Shown: one piece after another, positions 45,716-58,569 of the stretch | Layout of the letters: each line of letters begins with the position of its first letter | Numbering within the stretch: position 1 is the first letter of the stretch | Made by a program: the position numbers and the translations under genes | NCBI GenBank assembly: GCA_012295275.1 | Contig: CM022672.1 | Location: 29,240,972-29,304,971, forward strand | DNA from: Chrysomallon squamiferum | Taxonomy: Eukaryota > Mollusca > Gastropoda > Neomphalida > Peltospiridae | Length of the DNA: 64,000 nucleotides | Direction: 5' to 3' | The notes under the pieces: generated by a model | What the model was told of the DNA's origin: nothing | The model's input: only the letters and a program-made list of their open reading frames with translations | The model's database searches: none

Positions 45716-45781
<66 letters not shown>

Positions 45782-47343
45782 GTGTAATATGTAGTTTCTT
45801 TGGAATATATAAAATGATTTCAATGAGAGGCTTATCTCCTCATACAATGTAAAAATGCAAAATAAATTTTCAGTTAAAATTGTAACATTTTTTTGTTTTG
45901 TCTTAAAGAAGAAAGAAAGAAGGCAAGAAAGAAAGAAAGAAAAAGAAACAGCCATAAAAATTTAAAGATTAAAGTGTGTAAGATAGACCAGAATTTACTG
46001 TTCAAGTAAAGGGAAATAACTCCTTATGCGTGCTTGTGTATGTGTGTGTGTATATGTGTGTGTATATATAGACAGATAAAAAGAAAAAAAAGAAAGAAAA
46101 AATCAGGCATAAAAAATAGCAATAAAACGAACAAGAAAGACAGGAATTCGCTGTCAAAGAGAAGGGAAATAACTCTTCCTAACTCCTTTGATTTAAACAA
46201 AAGGAGAGCAACGGCAGCAGCAGCAGTACGAAAAACAACAACAACAACAATAACAACAACAACTAATACTAAACTACATTTTTTTCTGTTACTATTACAG
46301 TATTACTGATAATATTTGACAAAGATTATAATGATGATGTGATGATGATGATAACAATAATCATTGTGAATAATTTAAATAAATAATTATATATGTGCGT
46401 GTGTGTATGTGTTTGTGTGTAAATATAAATATATAATATTCAAATATATATATATATATACAAATATATATAAGTATGTATGTATATGGGTTTGTGTAGC
46501 ATCCCCAGACACATGATACATACACATTTATGCATGCAGTGAAACACACACACATACAGACAGCTAAGCAGACTCACACATACCCATCACGCAATGGTAA
46601 ACACTAAAAAACTACCACTGTACGCAAACACGTGCATACGTATTACTGCTGAGAGCTAGAGAGAGAGAGAGAGAGTAAAAATAGATGCTATTTATTGTTT
46701 CCATGTGACGCACAAACCACGTAAGATAATCATACACAAAGTTTGGCTTACGGTGACCCTAACAAATGCTACGCAGATCCAACCTGCTGCGAGGGAAACG
46801 CGACAAGGCGTATTTCTGAAACATACTTGTATATTTTTCTTCACAAATTAGAAGCAGACGTTTCGATGCATGTCGGACGCATGTCGGGCTTGGTGGAAAG
46901 AATTCCGGAGCTCGAAGACATTTTTTTTTTTTTTTTTTTTTTCACAAAAGTGATGCAAATGCAGACATATTTTTCATTACTAAAGATTATAATATTTTAT
47001 AGAACGGCCCAGATTTCTAATTACAATCAGTATATTCTACATCGCTAAAAATGAGGATTATCTAATATATTGGCACAAAACGTCGATGGAAGCAGTTACC
47101 ATTGATATTTAATTAATATTACATCCGTCTGCAGTTATTATTTAGCAATATGTTGTGGTTGGTGCGGACGTAAAATAATTTTAGACATACTGAACGGTAA
47201 ACTTGTCTTTGTGATTGGTATTGTGTTTTCGCTACTGACGTAATTATGTTGTAATGACGTCATAATGGCATTGCATCACAGTTTTTTCTGGTGGAAAATA
47301 TAACATTCTTCAGGAGTTATTTTCTCTTTAAACGGTCTGTTGA

Positions 47344-47383
<40 letters not shown>

Positions 47384-47572
47384 CATATATTTTGTATCAT
47401 AATATTTATATTTTTGTTTTCTTGAATAAACAACAAACAAACAAAAAATTAAATAAATAAATAAATAAAAAGAAACCTTACACTGTTTAATTTCAAACAG
47501 AGCACAAAATTCACTTATATTTCAATTCTTTATATTTAAAAGAAAGAAAAAACATGGAAAAATAAAATAAAA

Positions 47573-47574
<2 letters not shown>

Positions 47575-47645
<71 letters not shown>
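47575..47645. repeat. CT microsatellite
   Basis: About 35 CT repeats, with further CT-rich sequence to about 47770. Confidence 0.95.
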
Positions 47646-47648
<3 letters not shown>

Positions 47649-47859
47649 CTAGAATAAAGTACAGTTTTGTATATCTGTCAGTTTTCTCTCTGTCTATTCG
47701 CTCTGTCTCTTTTTATCATTCTTTTTGCCATTTCCTTCCCTAATATTTCCCCCCCCTCTCTCTCTGTCTTATATTTCATTCGATTTTTAAAAATATTCTC
47801 TTTGATATAAATGGTAAAACTCACTAATCTTTTGGTATTCGTAGATTTACGGTTCTTTC

Positions 47860-48436
47860 CGGAAGATAATACTTGCGGAACATCTCTTGTTGTTATCTAA
47901 TTGTTCCGATAACAGGAAACTTAACTCGGAAGATAAATTTTTTCCCCTCATCTTAATATGCGGCAACATTTTTATGAGCTAGGATCAAAGTATATATGTC
48001 TTGAAATTACGGCTTCGTGATAAACAAGGATGGTGACGTAATCACGCCACCAGGAAGCACGGCCAATGACAGTCGGTGTGTGCAGGAGGAAGCGGTTATT
48101 AACCATCTGGGATACATATCCACCAATGCTTATCTGCTAACAGAGCGAGCAAACGGAGGCAAGCGAGCAGTCGAATACTCGCCGATTTACTGGCACGAAT
48201 TTTTCAAGGCAGTACGCAACAACTTGGCGAGAGGTTGCCGTAATAAATAAATATATACAAGATCGGTCGGTCGATGTTTGGCGAGATGGAATAAAAATGT
48301 AAAAAACGTCGAAGCAAAAGAAGACGTGTTGTGAGTTTGTTTCTGTAATGCTTGATCGAGAAACGTTTGACAGCAGACGACATAACCTTTGAGTGTGGAC
48401 CGGTCTGCTAAAAACAAAATCCAACTGATAAAGCAG
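47860..48436 (+). promoter_or_regulatory. Promoter-like and first-exon-like island
   Basis: The base composition rises in GC. There is a TGACGTAA site at 48034-48041, an open frame to 48250 reading EEAVINHLGYISTNAYLLTE then RANGGKRAVEYSPIYWHEFF, and a strong donor (AAGCAG before GTAAGA) at 48436. The frame stops before the donor, so if this is an exon it is a leader or non-coding exon of a gene to the right. The protein is not recognised. Confidence 0.3.
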
Positions 48437-48744
48437 GTAAGAACTTAGTTTTTATGATGTTTTGATTTTAAATTCTCAGTTTTCTTTCTTCCTATCTTTC
48501 TTTCTGTCTGTCTTTCTTTCTTTAATTTCTTTTTGTTTGTTCGTTTGTTTGTTTTTCTTAATTCCGATAAAATGACAATCTTTGTAATCGCTGGAGTTAA
48601 AGCGTTGATTTTTAAGACTGGTAGACTTAACTAAGATCGCGTCCCCCCTTCTGCTCCAAAATACAGTAAAAACTAGACACACTAGATAGAATTAACCCAC
48701 ACAGAAATATGCTTGTATCTACAGTTCATATAAATGACATAAAT

Positions 48745-48816
48745 GACATAAAGAAGCTTCCTCAAAAATGGCGAAAAGTTGTGAGAACAAAATCGCGCGC
48801 GTTTTTACAAATATCT
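48745..48816 (+). mobile_element. Fragment resembling a Tc1/mariner transposase C-terminus, copy 1
   Basis: It is nearly identical to 53820-53890 (GACATAAAGAAGCTTCCTCA, AAAATGGCGAAAAGTTGTG, AATCGCGCGCGTTT), with a one-base insertion that breaks the frame present in copy 2. No terminal repeats or transposase core are seen. Confidence 0.5.
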
Positions 48817-49177
48817 GAATATTTTCTTTGAATTTCAATTAGAAAATGCTAAAAACTTTTGTTCCAGTTCAATATATATTATTCTTTTTTGTCTAAACTT
48901 CATTATGATTAAAAAGCTGAAAAAAAAAAAAAAAAAATAATTAGCTATAATATTGAAAAGTAAAGGAAGAACAAATAATAATAATAATAATAATGATGAT
49001 GATAATAATAAATGAAATAAACTGAATATATATTACAGAGAGAGAACAAAAAGAAAAATATCAGTTCTTTTTATTCTTATTTTCTTTTTATATTGTTAAT
49101 TGTCAAATTTAGCTCACTACAATATTGCGAAATAATAATAATTTGCTTTGTTTTTATCCTTTTTAATAAACTGATAT

Positions 49178-49215
<38 letters not shown>

Positions 49216-49697
49216 TGCAACGTAAAATAACTTCAGTTTTAAGTGTTAAAATAATTTGTTTTAAATACTAGAACAGTTATTATTAAAATATGTTACAACG
49301 AGTTTTCAGTTAAAATTCTTAACATTTCGCGAAGATGTTTTAACACAGCTGCTTTAAAACAGTCGAAACAATTTATTTTTACCGTCTTGAATTGTGAGAC
49401 ATTTTTCTGTCGTCTGCATTTCACTGAACTACACATCCAACCAGACATGCGCGCTGTGAGCCCAGCTGACAGACGTGTTGAAAGTATAAACAACGCTGTT
49501 TGATAACTGGCTGTATGACGTTGTAAACATCGTGCTGGTGGCGTAATTTGAATGTTTGCACGTGTCCCAGTGTGTTGTAAAACATGGACTGGCAGGTTAG
49601 AGTCAATCGAAAATCAGTAACAGGAACTGACCGACACATGTACAGACCTCTGAACAATTGAGATAATAATAACGAGAAATATATACATATTCCAAAT

Positions 49698-49812
<115 letters not shown>

Positions 49813-49946
49813 TATAACAACAACAACAATAATAAATAAATAAAATACTATAATGTTTTTCTCTTCATATCCCTTTATGATTATTACTTTCTCAGACATA
49901 CGCATTTATAGACAGATGGGTATGATTGAAAAAAACAAAGATATTA

Positions 49947-50061
<115 letters not shown>

Positions 50062-50477
50062 TTCATCAATATTTGTAATCCTTCAGTAAAGTCCACATTC
50101 ACGCATCCATTTCTCTGTTATCTGAGAAAAAAACGTTCCGCTTCAATAAACTCGCTATTAAATTCTTACCAGCCCAGTTATTTCTAACATTTTAATATAA
50201 ACTCCACTTTATCAACAGTTCAGATAAGTGGAGTCCGTTTTATCAGTTTTTAGATAGCTTTAGCCTGTTGCAATCACTGCGATGTTGTTAGCACTTAACA
50301 CGTTGTTTTGCAGTCTGTCTTTGAAACTAACGTGTACGTAATGTTTTTGCACCTATTTTCACCTTCGCGACACCTGTTTCTACCTGTCAAGTTCGTACAC
50401 CTGTTTAAGCTCAGGTGTTATGGATAATTTAGCAACATCAACTAAACTAATATTTGTATCAGATAAAGAGAAGTAAT

Positions 50478-50535
50478 AGTCTAGTGGTCAGAGTGCTCGA
50501 CTCAAACGTCATGGATCCTAGGATCGATCCTGCTA
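50478..50535 (+). repeat. tRNA-like head of a SINE
   Basis: AGTCTAGTGGTCAGAGTGCT (A box) is followed about 44 nt later by GGATCGATCC (B box), the correct spacing for a tRNA promoter. Arms do not pair well enough for a working tRNA, and the sequence beyond is AT-rich. Confidence 0.5.
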
Positions 50536-51779
50536 ACTGATTACAAAACCAGTTGTAAGTAGTGTATTTAATATTAGGATAGGGATTTTTCATGCACATA
50601 TTATACAGCACAGTAAAATACTATACCAAAGTATACAAAACAATACAGTACAAAAATGCCGTTAATAATAATAAGAAGAAAAACAACAACAATAAATATA
50701 ATAATAATAATAATAATAATAAAGTGTACCATATCTTACCATATCATACACATGCGTTACGTACATACTTACATACATGCAGACATATTTGCATTTCAGT
50801 GAAGAAAAGAACACACATCGCAAACTTTGATATATGTGTTTAGCAGCCAGCTTGAAAACAAAACAAACTTCTATAGAAGCCTCTCTGTTGATTACGTCTT
50901 ACATGACAGTTCTAACAACTAGATGCATAACATTGTCATAACGACAGCTGACATACTGTAAAACAGGACCACACTTTAGTTGTCCATTGTACAAAACTCG
51001 GTTATTTAGATTGACATTCTGCTCCACTCAAAGCCGACATTTGGTTAAACTGACCGTTTTTCACATACTTGTAACACAAACAGTGAGAATGTTTCAAATG
51101 TAGGTGAATTTAGTATGTATGTATTTATCTATATATCTATCTATCTATCTTTCTGCCTATCTTTCTATATGCTATCTATATGTATGCATGTATGTATGTA
51201 TATATATATATATCCAAGTAAATAAATAATAATTATGAGTACGCGTGTATTTATACATGCATGTATGTGTGTAAATACCAGACGTTGTTGTGCACGTAGT
51301 CGCAGACGTAGCGAACAACGTAACGTACACATCGTTCATTACTGCAACAACTAAAAGTGTGCTGACCACTATTTCAATAAGTGCATAGTCACGGAAACTA
51401 TAGTCATTTCACAAACTTGTTTATAAAATTAAATAATTATGATTAACTAACTTAAATACGATTTTCACAAACCAGTTACGTGCAATACTTTTTATACATA
51501 AATTATATGAGTACTTATAATGTGTGCCTTATTTGATCATTATTATTTTTTTTTAATTCTTATATCAGATACACCCAGGAATGATCAAACAACTAATTTT
51601 AAAGCTTACTACTAATCTCACCACTTGTCGTAACTCTCCACGGCTTAATAGTGATGTACGCATGCTCTGTTACAGGGAACAATACAGGGAACTCAGTATG
51701 TACATTGCTTCATGACCTCAGCAGTAAACACAGTTGTAAAATAAATGTGTTTTGTAAGTGCACACCACTTTCACCTTGA

Positions 51780-52050
51780 ATATTTATTTGGTAAATATTG
51801 GCATGTGTCCCTTCACGGTCAGGCCCGCCACATCAAACCGGCTCGTGTCTAACGCATCGGGAATGTCCGGTCGCTATCGGGGTTTTCCGTGCTAAATGCA
51901 GTTCATTGTGTCGGTAAACAATGGCGCGGGAACGGAAACCATGTGTAGATAGTTTCGTGGTCTGTGATGCTTCCTGTGAGGAAATGACGTTCACTCCGAT
52001 ATCTTCCGTTTTCCTGAGTGCCATAATCACGTGACTGTACCGACAAACAA
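51780..52050 (+). promoter_or_regulatory. GC-richer island with short open frame and CACGTG site
   Basis: A compact stretch unlike its AT-rich surroundings. ATGGCGCGGGAACGG at 51921 in the context AAACAATGG opens 37 codons to 52034 (MARERKPCVDSFVVCDASCE). TCACGTGAC, an E-box/CLEAR-like palindrome, lies at 52027-52035. It may be a promoter with an upstream ORF or a first exon; the gene is not identified. Confidence 0.3.
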
Positions 52051-52188
52051 ACGAAAATTACTGACGTTTGAAGTTATAAAAGCGATAATGTTACATTGAT
52101 CTTATGTTTTTATTAGTTCGCTAGAAAAGATTTTTATAGTAGATATCCAGCTTTGACAAATGATATCCATCTTTTTTTTTATCTATCC

Positions 52189-52291
<103 letters not shown>

Positions 52292-53029
52292 GTGTGTCTT
52301 TCTCTCTTTCCGTCTCCCTCTTACTTACAATCTCTCATTTGTAATACATCAACATTTTCAGACTGCAATATTATCAATTCATTTTATTAATCAGACAGTC
52401 TCTGTGTAACAAATCAGTGCAGTGGGAAGGAAATAGCACAGACAACATCAATACAGATTTATTTTTAAATAACCACGTCTCATTATAACGAAATTTGTCA
52501 TGACCAGCTTGTGCAGTGAGTCATCTTCTTAGAAGAATGCATAAGCCGTATATATATATATATTTACTTATTACTTCATACCGGATAGATGCTTTAACGG
52601 TACTGGAAAAAGATGCGTGTAACAAATGGGAGAATACCAAATGCATCAGTTTGTTGGGAAAGACAGAAAAGAATAATAAATATATGAGAATTACTTAAAT
52701 ACCTAAACTTAATAAAAATAAATACTTAAAAAATGAATAAATAAATAAATTAATAACAAACGAACGAACGAATGAATGAAGGAATAGATAGATAAAAGGT
52801 AAATAAATAAAATCATATTAAAACAAAAAGGACAGTTATACCAAATCATTCACATTTTGGAAATAATTATAAGAAATTAAAATAGACCATTGCAAAATAA
52901 GTATATTACTGCTACTATTTTTGCTACGGCTACTTCCACCACCTAATATTTAATACTATATTTACCGATCATTAATAATTTAATATAGATTTATTTATTA
53001 ACACGAACAAATATTAGAACGTTTACGGT

Positions 53030-53240
53030 AAACAGTAGCAGACGCCAACACTCGACAGATACAAGTAAATCATCGGTGACGGGTTTGGCGGGAATAGTGA
53101 ATTCCACAAAGTATGGCGCTGGGAAGGAAGTCGCAAACTGTTTTTTTAATCTTCATTCCAGATATCTGCAGTAAACTAGTGTTCCAGATATCTGCAGTAA
53201 ACTAGTGTTCCAGACTGGCGACTGAATTTCGTTTCAAGGC
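53030..53240. promoter_or_regulatory. Promoter-like island with E2F site and 26-bp duplication
   Basis: TTTGGCGGGAA at 53084-53094 is an excellent E2F-type site. At 53157-53208 a 26-bp unit (TCCAGATATCTGCAGTAAAC then TAGTGT) occurs twice without change. No transcript could be attached. Confidence 0.35.
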
Positions 53241-53342
53241 GAGGCATGATATACGCCTTTTTAAAATTTGTTTATTATTAACAACAATAATAACAACAAC
53301 AACACCACTACCTGCACCACCACCACCACTACCTGCACCACC

Positions 53343-53374
<32 letters not shown>

Positions 53375-53710
53375 CAACAATAATAATAATAATAATAATA
53401 ATAAGTTTGATGAATTCATATATTTTAAAACGTTAATCGGAAATATTCTTTTTATTTTTTTTTATTTTACTTTACTTTATTTTATTTTTTTATTTATTTA
53501 TTTTACTATAACTGGACAGCTAAAGGTAAAGATATAAAAACAGTAAAATCAAATGCTGTACTTCACCAAGAAATCATAACAATAAAACTAATAGTTACAA
53601 CAGCTACAACATCTACTACTACAACAGTTAAAAAACACAAAACCATTTTGTTCCCTTAAAATATAAATAATAATAATCATTCAGTCTACTGAAATAATAA
53701 CAACAAAGAA

Positions 53711-53713
<3 letters not shown>

Positions 53714-53786
<73 letters not shown>
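53714..53786. repeat. AG microsatellite, about 36 repeats
   Basis: A pure AG run on the plus strand, ending about 35 bp before the transposase-like fragment. Confidence 0.95.
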
Positions 53787-53788
<2 letters not shown>

Positions 53789-53819
53789 TTCATAGCATTT
53801 CGACCAGTTCTGGGGGGAT

Positions 53820-53894
53820 GACATAAAGAAGCTTCCTCAAAAATGGCGAAAAGTTGTGGAACAAAATCGCGCGCGTTTATACAAATATCTTTGA
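53820..53894 (+). mobile_element. Fragment resembling a Tc1/mariner transposase C-terminus, copy 2
   Basis: The frame DIKKLPQKWRKVVEQN, then RARLYKYL and a stop, resembles the closing LPxRWxKVVxxxG motif of mariner-type transposases. It is only a tail of about 24 codons, directly right of an AG microsatellite. Confidence 0.5.
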
Positions 53895-55723
53895 ATTTCA
53901 ATGAGATATGCAAAAAGACAACAGAAAACCAAGACACATGGGTGGTCATTTCTTTGTGTTTTATCAGTCAGACAACCAGTAGTTTAGATAGCACATCAGT
54001 CTCTCGCAGATAAGTAAATATATAACTTACCACATCTTGACAAGGTTCATATTGTAAATATATCATGTTAGAATCCACAGACCCGAGAACGCTGGTTTTC
54101 ACTGATAGAATACACTTGAAATCAAATTTTTAAAAAATCAAATGTTTTTAAATAATAATAAAAAATAATCAAATGAATTAGTATTTCTGATAACATAAAT
54201 TACGACTCTTTTTTTTCTTGGAAAAAAGAAAACATAAAAAAAAAGTTTTTATAGTAAAACAAACAAAAAAAAAAAAATAAAATTAAGTTTGCGAATCGCC
54301 AGCTTTGTTTACATTTCTGATAAATCTTGAAATACTTGGAAAAAGCAGAAAGATAAAAATAATTTTGTTTCTGAATACGGCGAATTGTTTTAATTAATTT
54401 TGATAACACAAAGAATTTTATACTTTCTGCGCTAAACAAAAAAAAAAAAAAAAAAAAAAATATATAAATAAAAAATAAAATAAAATTAGAAAAAGAAGAA
54501 AGGGAAACCAGAAAAAAATAATGAATGGTGGTAGTAAAGAATTGCGTAGTGTAGGTATTTTGCAGAAAGGTTACATAGCTTTCTTAGTATTTTGTTTCAA
54601 TTTCTTTTTTCTATCTAAACTTGTGTTAAGCTGTATGTAACTGTTTTATGTATTTGTTAATTGCTTTATCTATCTCAGTATTGAGAGATCAGAGGTCGAT
54701 TCTGGTCAGTGGACGTGTTAATCTATTTCCCGATAAAACAACTACAACAAAAATAAAATAAATAAATAAATAAAATACAATAATACAAATCAATACCTGA
54801 CATAATAACGCTGATTATGATTATAGTGTAGTAGTGAACTGGGTAATAATACTGTTGTTATTTTTATTATTTCTAAAGTGAAAAGTTAGGTTACAATATT
54901 TATTATTTACAAATATACATACACATTTCTGTGTCATGTGCGTATATAGGTATTTACTAGTTGAAATAAAAATATGATAAATAGTTCGCTTTCAGCCCTA
55001 ACTATTAAATTATCAAAAGCTGTGGAATGTGCATTCTTGTCTAAGGGAAATTATATTACAGAAGGTTCCTTGTTGTTAATTAAAAGTGAGTATGACGTCA
55101 TTAATGAAAATATGACGTTTTATAACCTGTATTAAACTATACTGAGTCCCTCTTTGCAAAATAATTTTATCTTTCTTAGAGAACCATCTTGTAAACGTAT
55201 CAGGCTGTTATGATGTTAACGAAATAGGTTACAATTTGTTGACAAAAACGTGTAACCCAAATAAACCAGTGGTTCAGTTTATTTTGCGTCTCAACGTGTT
55301 TTGCTAGTAATGTAATTTAAGACAAAGACATCATTCTCTAGGAATGCTTTAAAAGCTAAAGTCTTAACTTCTGTTTTTATTACCATTTCCCAGCAACCCA
55401 GTTCCAGCAAGCATTTTAGTTTCTTCACCGATATCCATAGCAACCGTCAGTTTCCAGTTTTCCAAATCAACTTTTAAATTCACGCATCAGTTACTCTGAC
55501 ATATAAAACTAAACGACCTTTCATTCATGCGTTTGATGAGCAAGATTAAAGGGGCGATAACCCCGCGTCTGAACGTTATCTCGTGATGTTCCGATTCCGC
55601 ATGCAAACGTGACTGTCTCATTTGTAAAAGAGAGGTCACGCCTGCATCAAAGTTTTTTTCTTGTATTTTTTCTTTCTGCAGACGAGAAAGTGCAAATGCA
55701 ACCACCAGACGCTGTAACAATGT

Positions 55724-55761
55724 ATGGAGCCCGCGAAAGTGCATGGAGCCCGCGAAAGTGC
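55724..55761. repeat. Perfect tandem 19-bp duplication
   Basis: ATGGAGCCCGCGAAAGTGC occurs twice head to tail in an otherwise non-repetitive, CpG-containing stretch. Confidence 0.9.
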
Positions 55762-55822
55762 CTGTCTGCTGCAATGTGTGCAAAGTGCAGCTGATTTTTC
55801 TGCTTCTGTGCGCTGTCAGTTT

Positions 55823-55997
<175 letters not shown>

Positions 55998-56034
55998 GAC
56001 ATAGAACACACATTTATCTATATTGTCATTAGAA

Positions 56035-56050
56035 ATGTAGCTAGCTACAT
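56035..56050. repeat. Perfect 16-bp palindrome
   Basis: ATGTAGCTAGCTACAT is fully self-complementary and lies about 40 bp after the compound microsatellite. Confidence 0.8.
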
Positions 56051-56654
56051 GACATCATTATAACAGAGAACTGTTGCGTTAAAAAGAAAAAAACAAAAAC
56101 AAAGACACAAACAACAACAAAAAAATACAGCGGCAACATACAAACGAACAAAATAAGTAAATAAATTAATACATAAAAAATATTTGAAAAAAAGAAAGAA
56201 GATTAAAATATACATATATAACTCGCATCTTCTACTTCAATAAACACATCGCAGGGTGCAGCCATGAATAGAGGCAGATGAAAAACACATTAGAATCTTG
56301 GATGCTAAAAGTTTAAAGACATTTACGAGAAATAACATAATGCATCGACGGCTGTATTCTTTCAAGTTTTAAATCATGTTTGACATTTAGTGCATCAGTC
56401 TTTTACATCACAGCTGTGTGTTTAACCATTAGAACTGTTACGTCTGTACGTCGTCAATGACAACTGCGTTATACGTCATCGCTGTTGTGCTTTTAAGTCT
56501 GTACTTAGAAACGATTGGTCGCCATATTTAATTCTCAGTGAAATAGATGAATTTGCAAAGACAGAGAAAGAAAACGGGCCCTGGTCCAAAACAGTCTGAT
56601 GGTAGCTTTTATCAGGAAGAGATCTTTAACATGCTCTTTGAATTAAAACATGAA

Positions 56655-56690
56655 AAAGGCGGATCCAGGAATCTGATAAGGAGAGGTGAT
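56655..56690 (+). repeat. Second, partial copy of the GGCGGATCCAGGA repeat
   Basis: AAGGCGGATCCAGGAATCTG followed by ATAAGGAGAGG corresponds to the first blocks of the element at 26155-26255. Confidence 0.5.
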
Positions 56691-56879
56691 TAACAGGAAA
56701 TCTTGTGTCATTATTTCCTAATCACTGTTTCCAGGATTAGAACACCTTGACAGTCAGAAAGTATACGCATGCTCAGATACACACCGTCTATTCAGCTTCT
56801 TAGATAAAACAAAGAATATGTAAACATTTATATGTAAATTAGTATATTCTGGTAAATTACGGACTATCATTAAATGAGA

Positions 56880-57060
56880 GGGATCTTTTTTCATTTGTGT
56901 TCATTAGCATTCAGTCGCGCTGCTCCAAAACTCCTGTTCATCTGTCTTCGCTGGCTGAGAACTAAGTGGCAGGGAATAATGACGAAGGTTGGCAAGCGCT
57001 ACATGGCGTGTTACCTCATACTAGCTGGCGTTTTTCAAACCTGTGAACTTTGACAGTCGA
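56880..57060 (+). other. GC-richer island with a short signal-peptide-like frame
   Basis: At 56979-57053 an ATG opens 24 codons, MTKVGKRYMACYLILAGVFQ then TCEL: basic residues followed by a hydrophobic run. It could be the start of a secreted protein whose donor lies near CCTGTGAAC, or chance. Nothing else supports it. Confidence 0.2.
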
Positions 57061-57498
57061 TAATTTCGTATGTTTATTCTCAAAATTCTGCCAAATCATG
57101 TTGTATCTTTAACATAGCCTCTTTTTGTTAGCTTATCATTTTCTTTCTTTTTTTATACTCAGCATTCATAATGCGTGCCAAAATAAGAAGAGGGAAAAAT
57201 ATCAACAGGAAAACAGAAATGTTTATGATTCTATGCATTAGCGGATCAGAGGTTGTTTTGTGTTTATTAACATCTTGAATCAGATGAGACAGATAGATAT
57301 AGAAGATGAAATGAGTAGCGTAGAGTAGTTTATTATTTTAAAACAGCCCAAGGTGTAATATGCCCCGATTTCAATGATCCATGGTGCGTCTAATGGGCTT
57401 TTTCCCGTTCCAGAAAGTATGCAAAGGTCTTCCGCATGTTAACGTAAAACATTCCCTGATGGTCATCAATAATAATGACGATGATGATGATGATGATG

Positions 57499-57567
<69 letters not shown>

Positions 57568-58089
57568 GTAATAGTAATAATAATAAGACTTATAATATTA
57601 ATTAGGCACAAAACACACGGGACTCAGTGTACCCCGAATTTTTATTTTTATTATTTCTTTCTTTTCAAATGTGTAAAGCTGATACCTCTATTTCTGTGTA
57701 ATATTTCTCAAGTTATTGTTATTATACTAAGATGGTATTCTTATTATTTTTCTGTTTTTTAAAATGTTTTTATCGAAATAATGCTTTTCAAAGGGTGGAG
57801 CTATTTCGCGATAAAGAAATGACGAGACAAAACAGTTTATTGCAAAGATAATCTAAATCGAAAGACTTCAAATGTAACAATTACAGTTAAATAGCTAAAG
57901 ACGCAACAAAGCATTTCAAATACTGATAAAATCGAACATCAAGAGCCAAAGGAAAAACAAAATACAATAATAATAAAAAGAAGAAGAAGAGAAGAAGAAA
58001 AACGTTTATCAACGAACAAAAGGCATGTTGCGTTATATAATCTGTTTTCAGAAAGGAAAGTTTTGCAAATTTTGAGGAATGCATTTTAC

Positions 58090-58189
58090 CAGCATTCTGC
58101 ACGTGCTGAGTGCGCGCTTTTAATGCTACGTCTGCTACTTGTGCGCTCAGCTGGCGGGCATTAGTTGGAAGTGGTTGTTGACCCGACAT
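58090..58189 (-). CDS. Candidate first coding exon of an unidentified gene
   Basis: The minus strand from 58189 reads MSGQQPLPTNARQLSAQVAD then VALKARTQHVQNA and meets a donor, GCTG before GTAAAA, at 58089. The following sequence turns into AT-rich, T-rich codons typical of an intron. Codon use and GC are higher than around it. An ACGTCAGCG CRE-like site lies about 20 bp upstream of the ATG. The protein is not recognised and further exons were not found, so this is a guess from composition and splice signals. Confidence 0.35.
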
Positions 58190-58523
58190 TCACGTTGATC
58201 ACGTTATCGCTGACGTGTACTTGAAGTAGAGGATAGAGAGGAACATATGATATAAAGGAGCATGAGTAAAATAATAATATACATATTAAACTACGCACCA
58301 GGTCTATATCCATGTCATCATCATCATGCTTAATTCGTTTTATCATTATCGTCGTTATTTTAAAAACTTATATATATATATATTAACCAAATCCATTTTG
58401 AATATAAATTTAAAAAATAATAATAAAATAAGGCATACGTTAATCGTACTTATATAAGAGAGAAACGATGTTTTTATTTCATTTACTTTGTGTTATTCCT
58501 GTTATGAAATGTTAAATATGTTT

Positions 58524-58569
<46 letters not shown>

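Larger units (their letters stand above)
44574..47860. other. 3' flank of GT31 gene 3 and intergenic sequence
   Basis: It contains ATT tracts (44918-44963, 45718-45781, 47347-47383), a CT tract (47575-47645), an AAAGGGAAATAACT motif at 46008-46021 and again at 46162-46174 within a local duplication, a perfect CRE at 47255-47262 with TGACGTAA 19 bp upstream, and a GC-richer piece ending in a 23-nt T run (46745-46945). A small open frame with a hydrophobic segment at 45182-45496 is described separately. Confidence 0.6.

Noticed and set aside
46743-47048. Open frame MAYGDPNKCYADPTCC-type ending in a poly-Phe run
   Set aside because: It begins at TTG, runs into a 23-nt T tract and an AT-rich end, and resembles no family. 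The GC-richer first 180 bp may be part of a repeat with an A tail on the minus strand, but this was not shown.
57381-57762. Poly-Asn and poly-Ile frames over AAT repeats (also 40048, 50592, 53268)
   Set aside because: Trinucleotide microsatellites read in three frames; no coding evidence.
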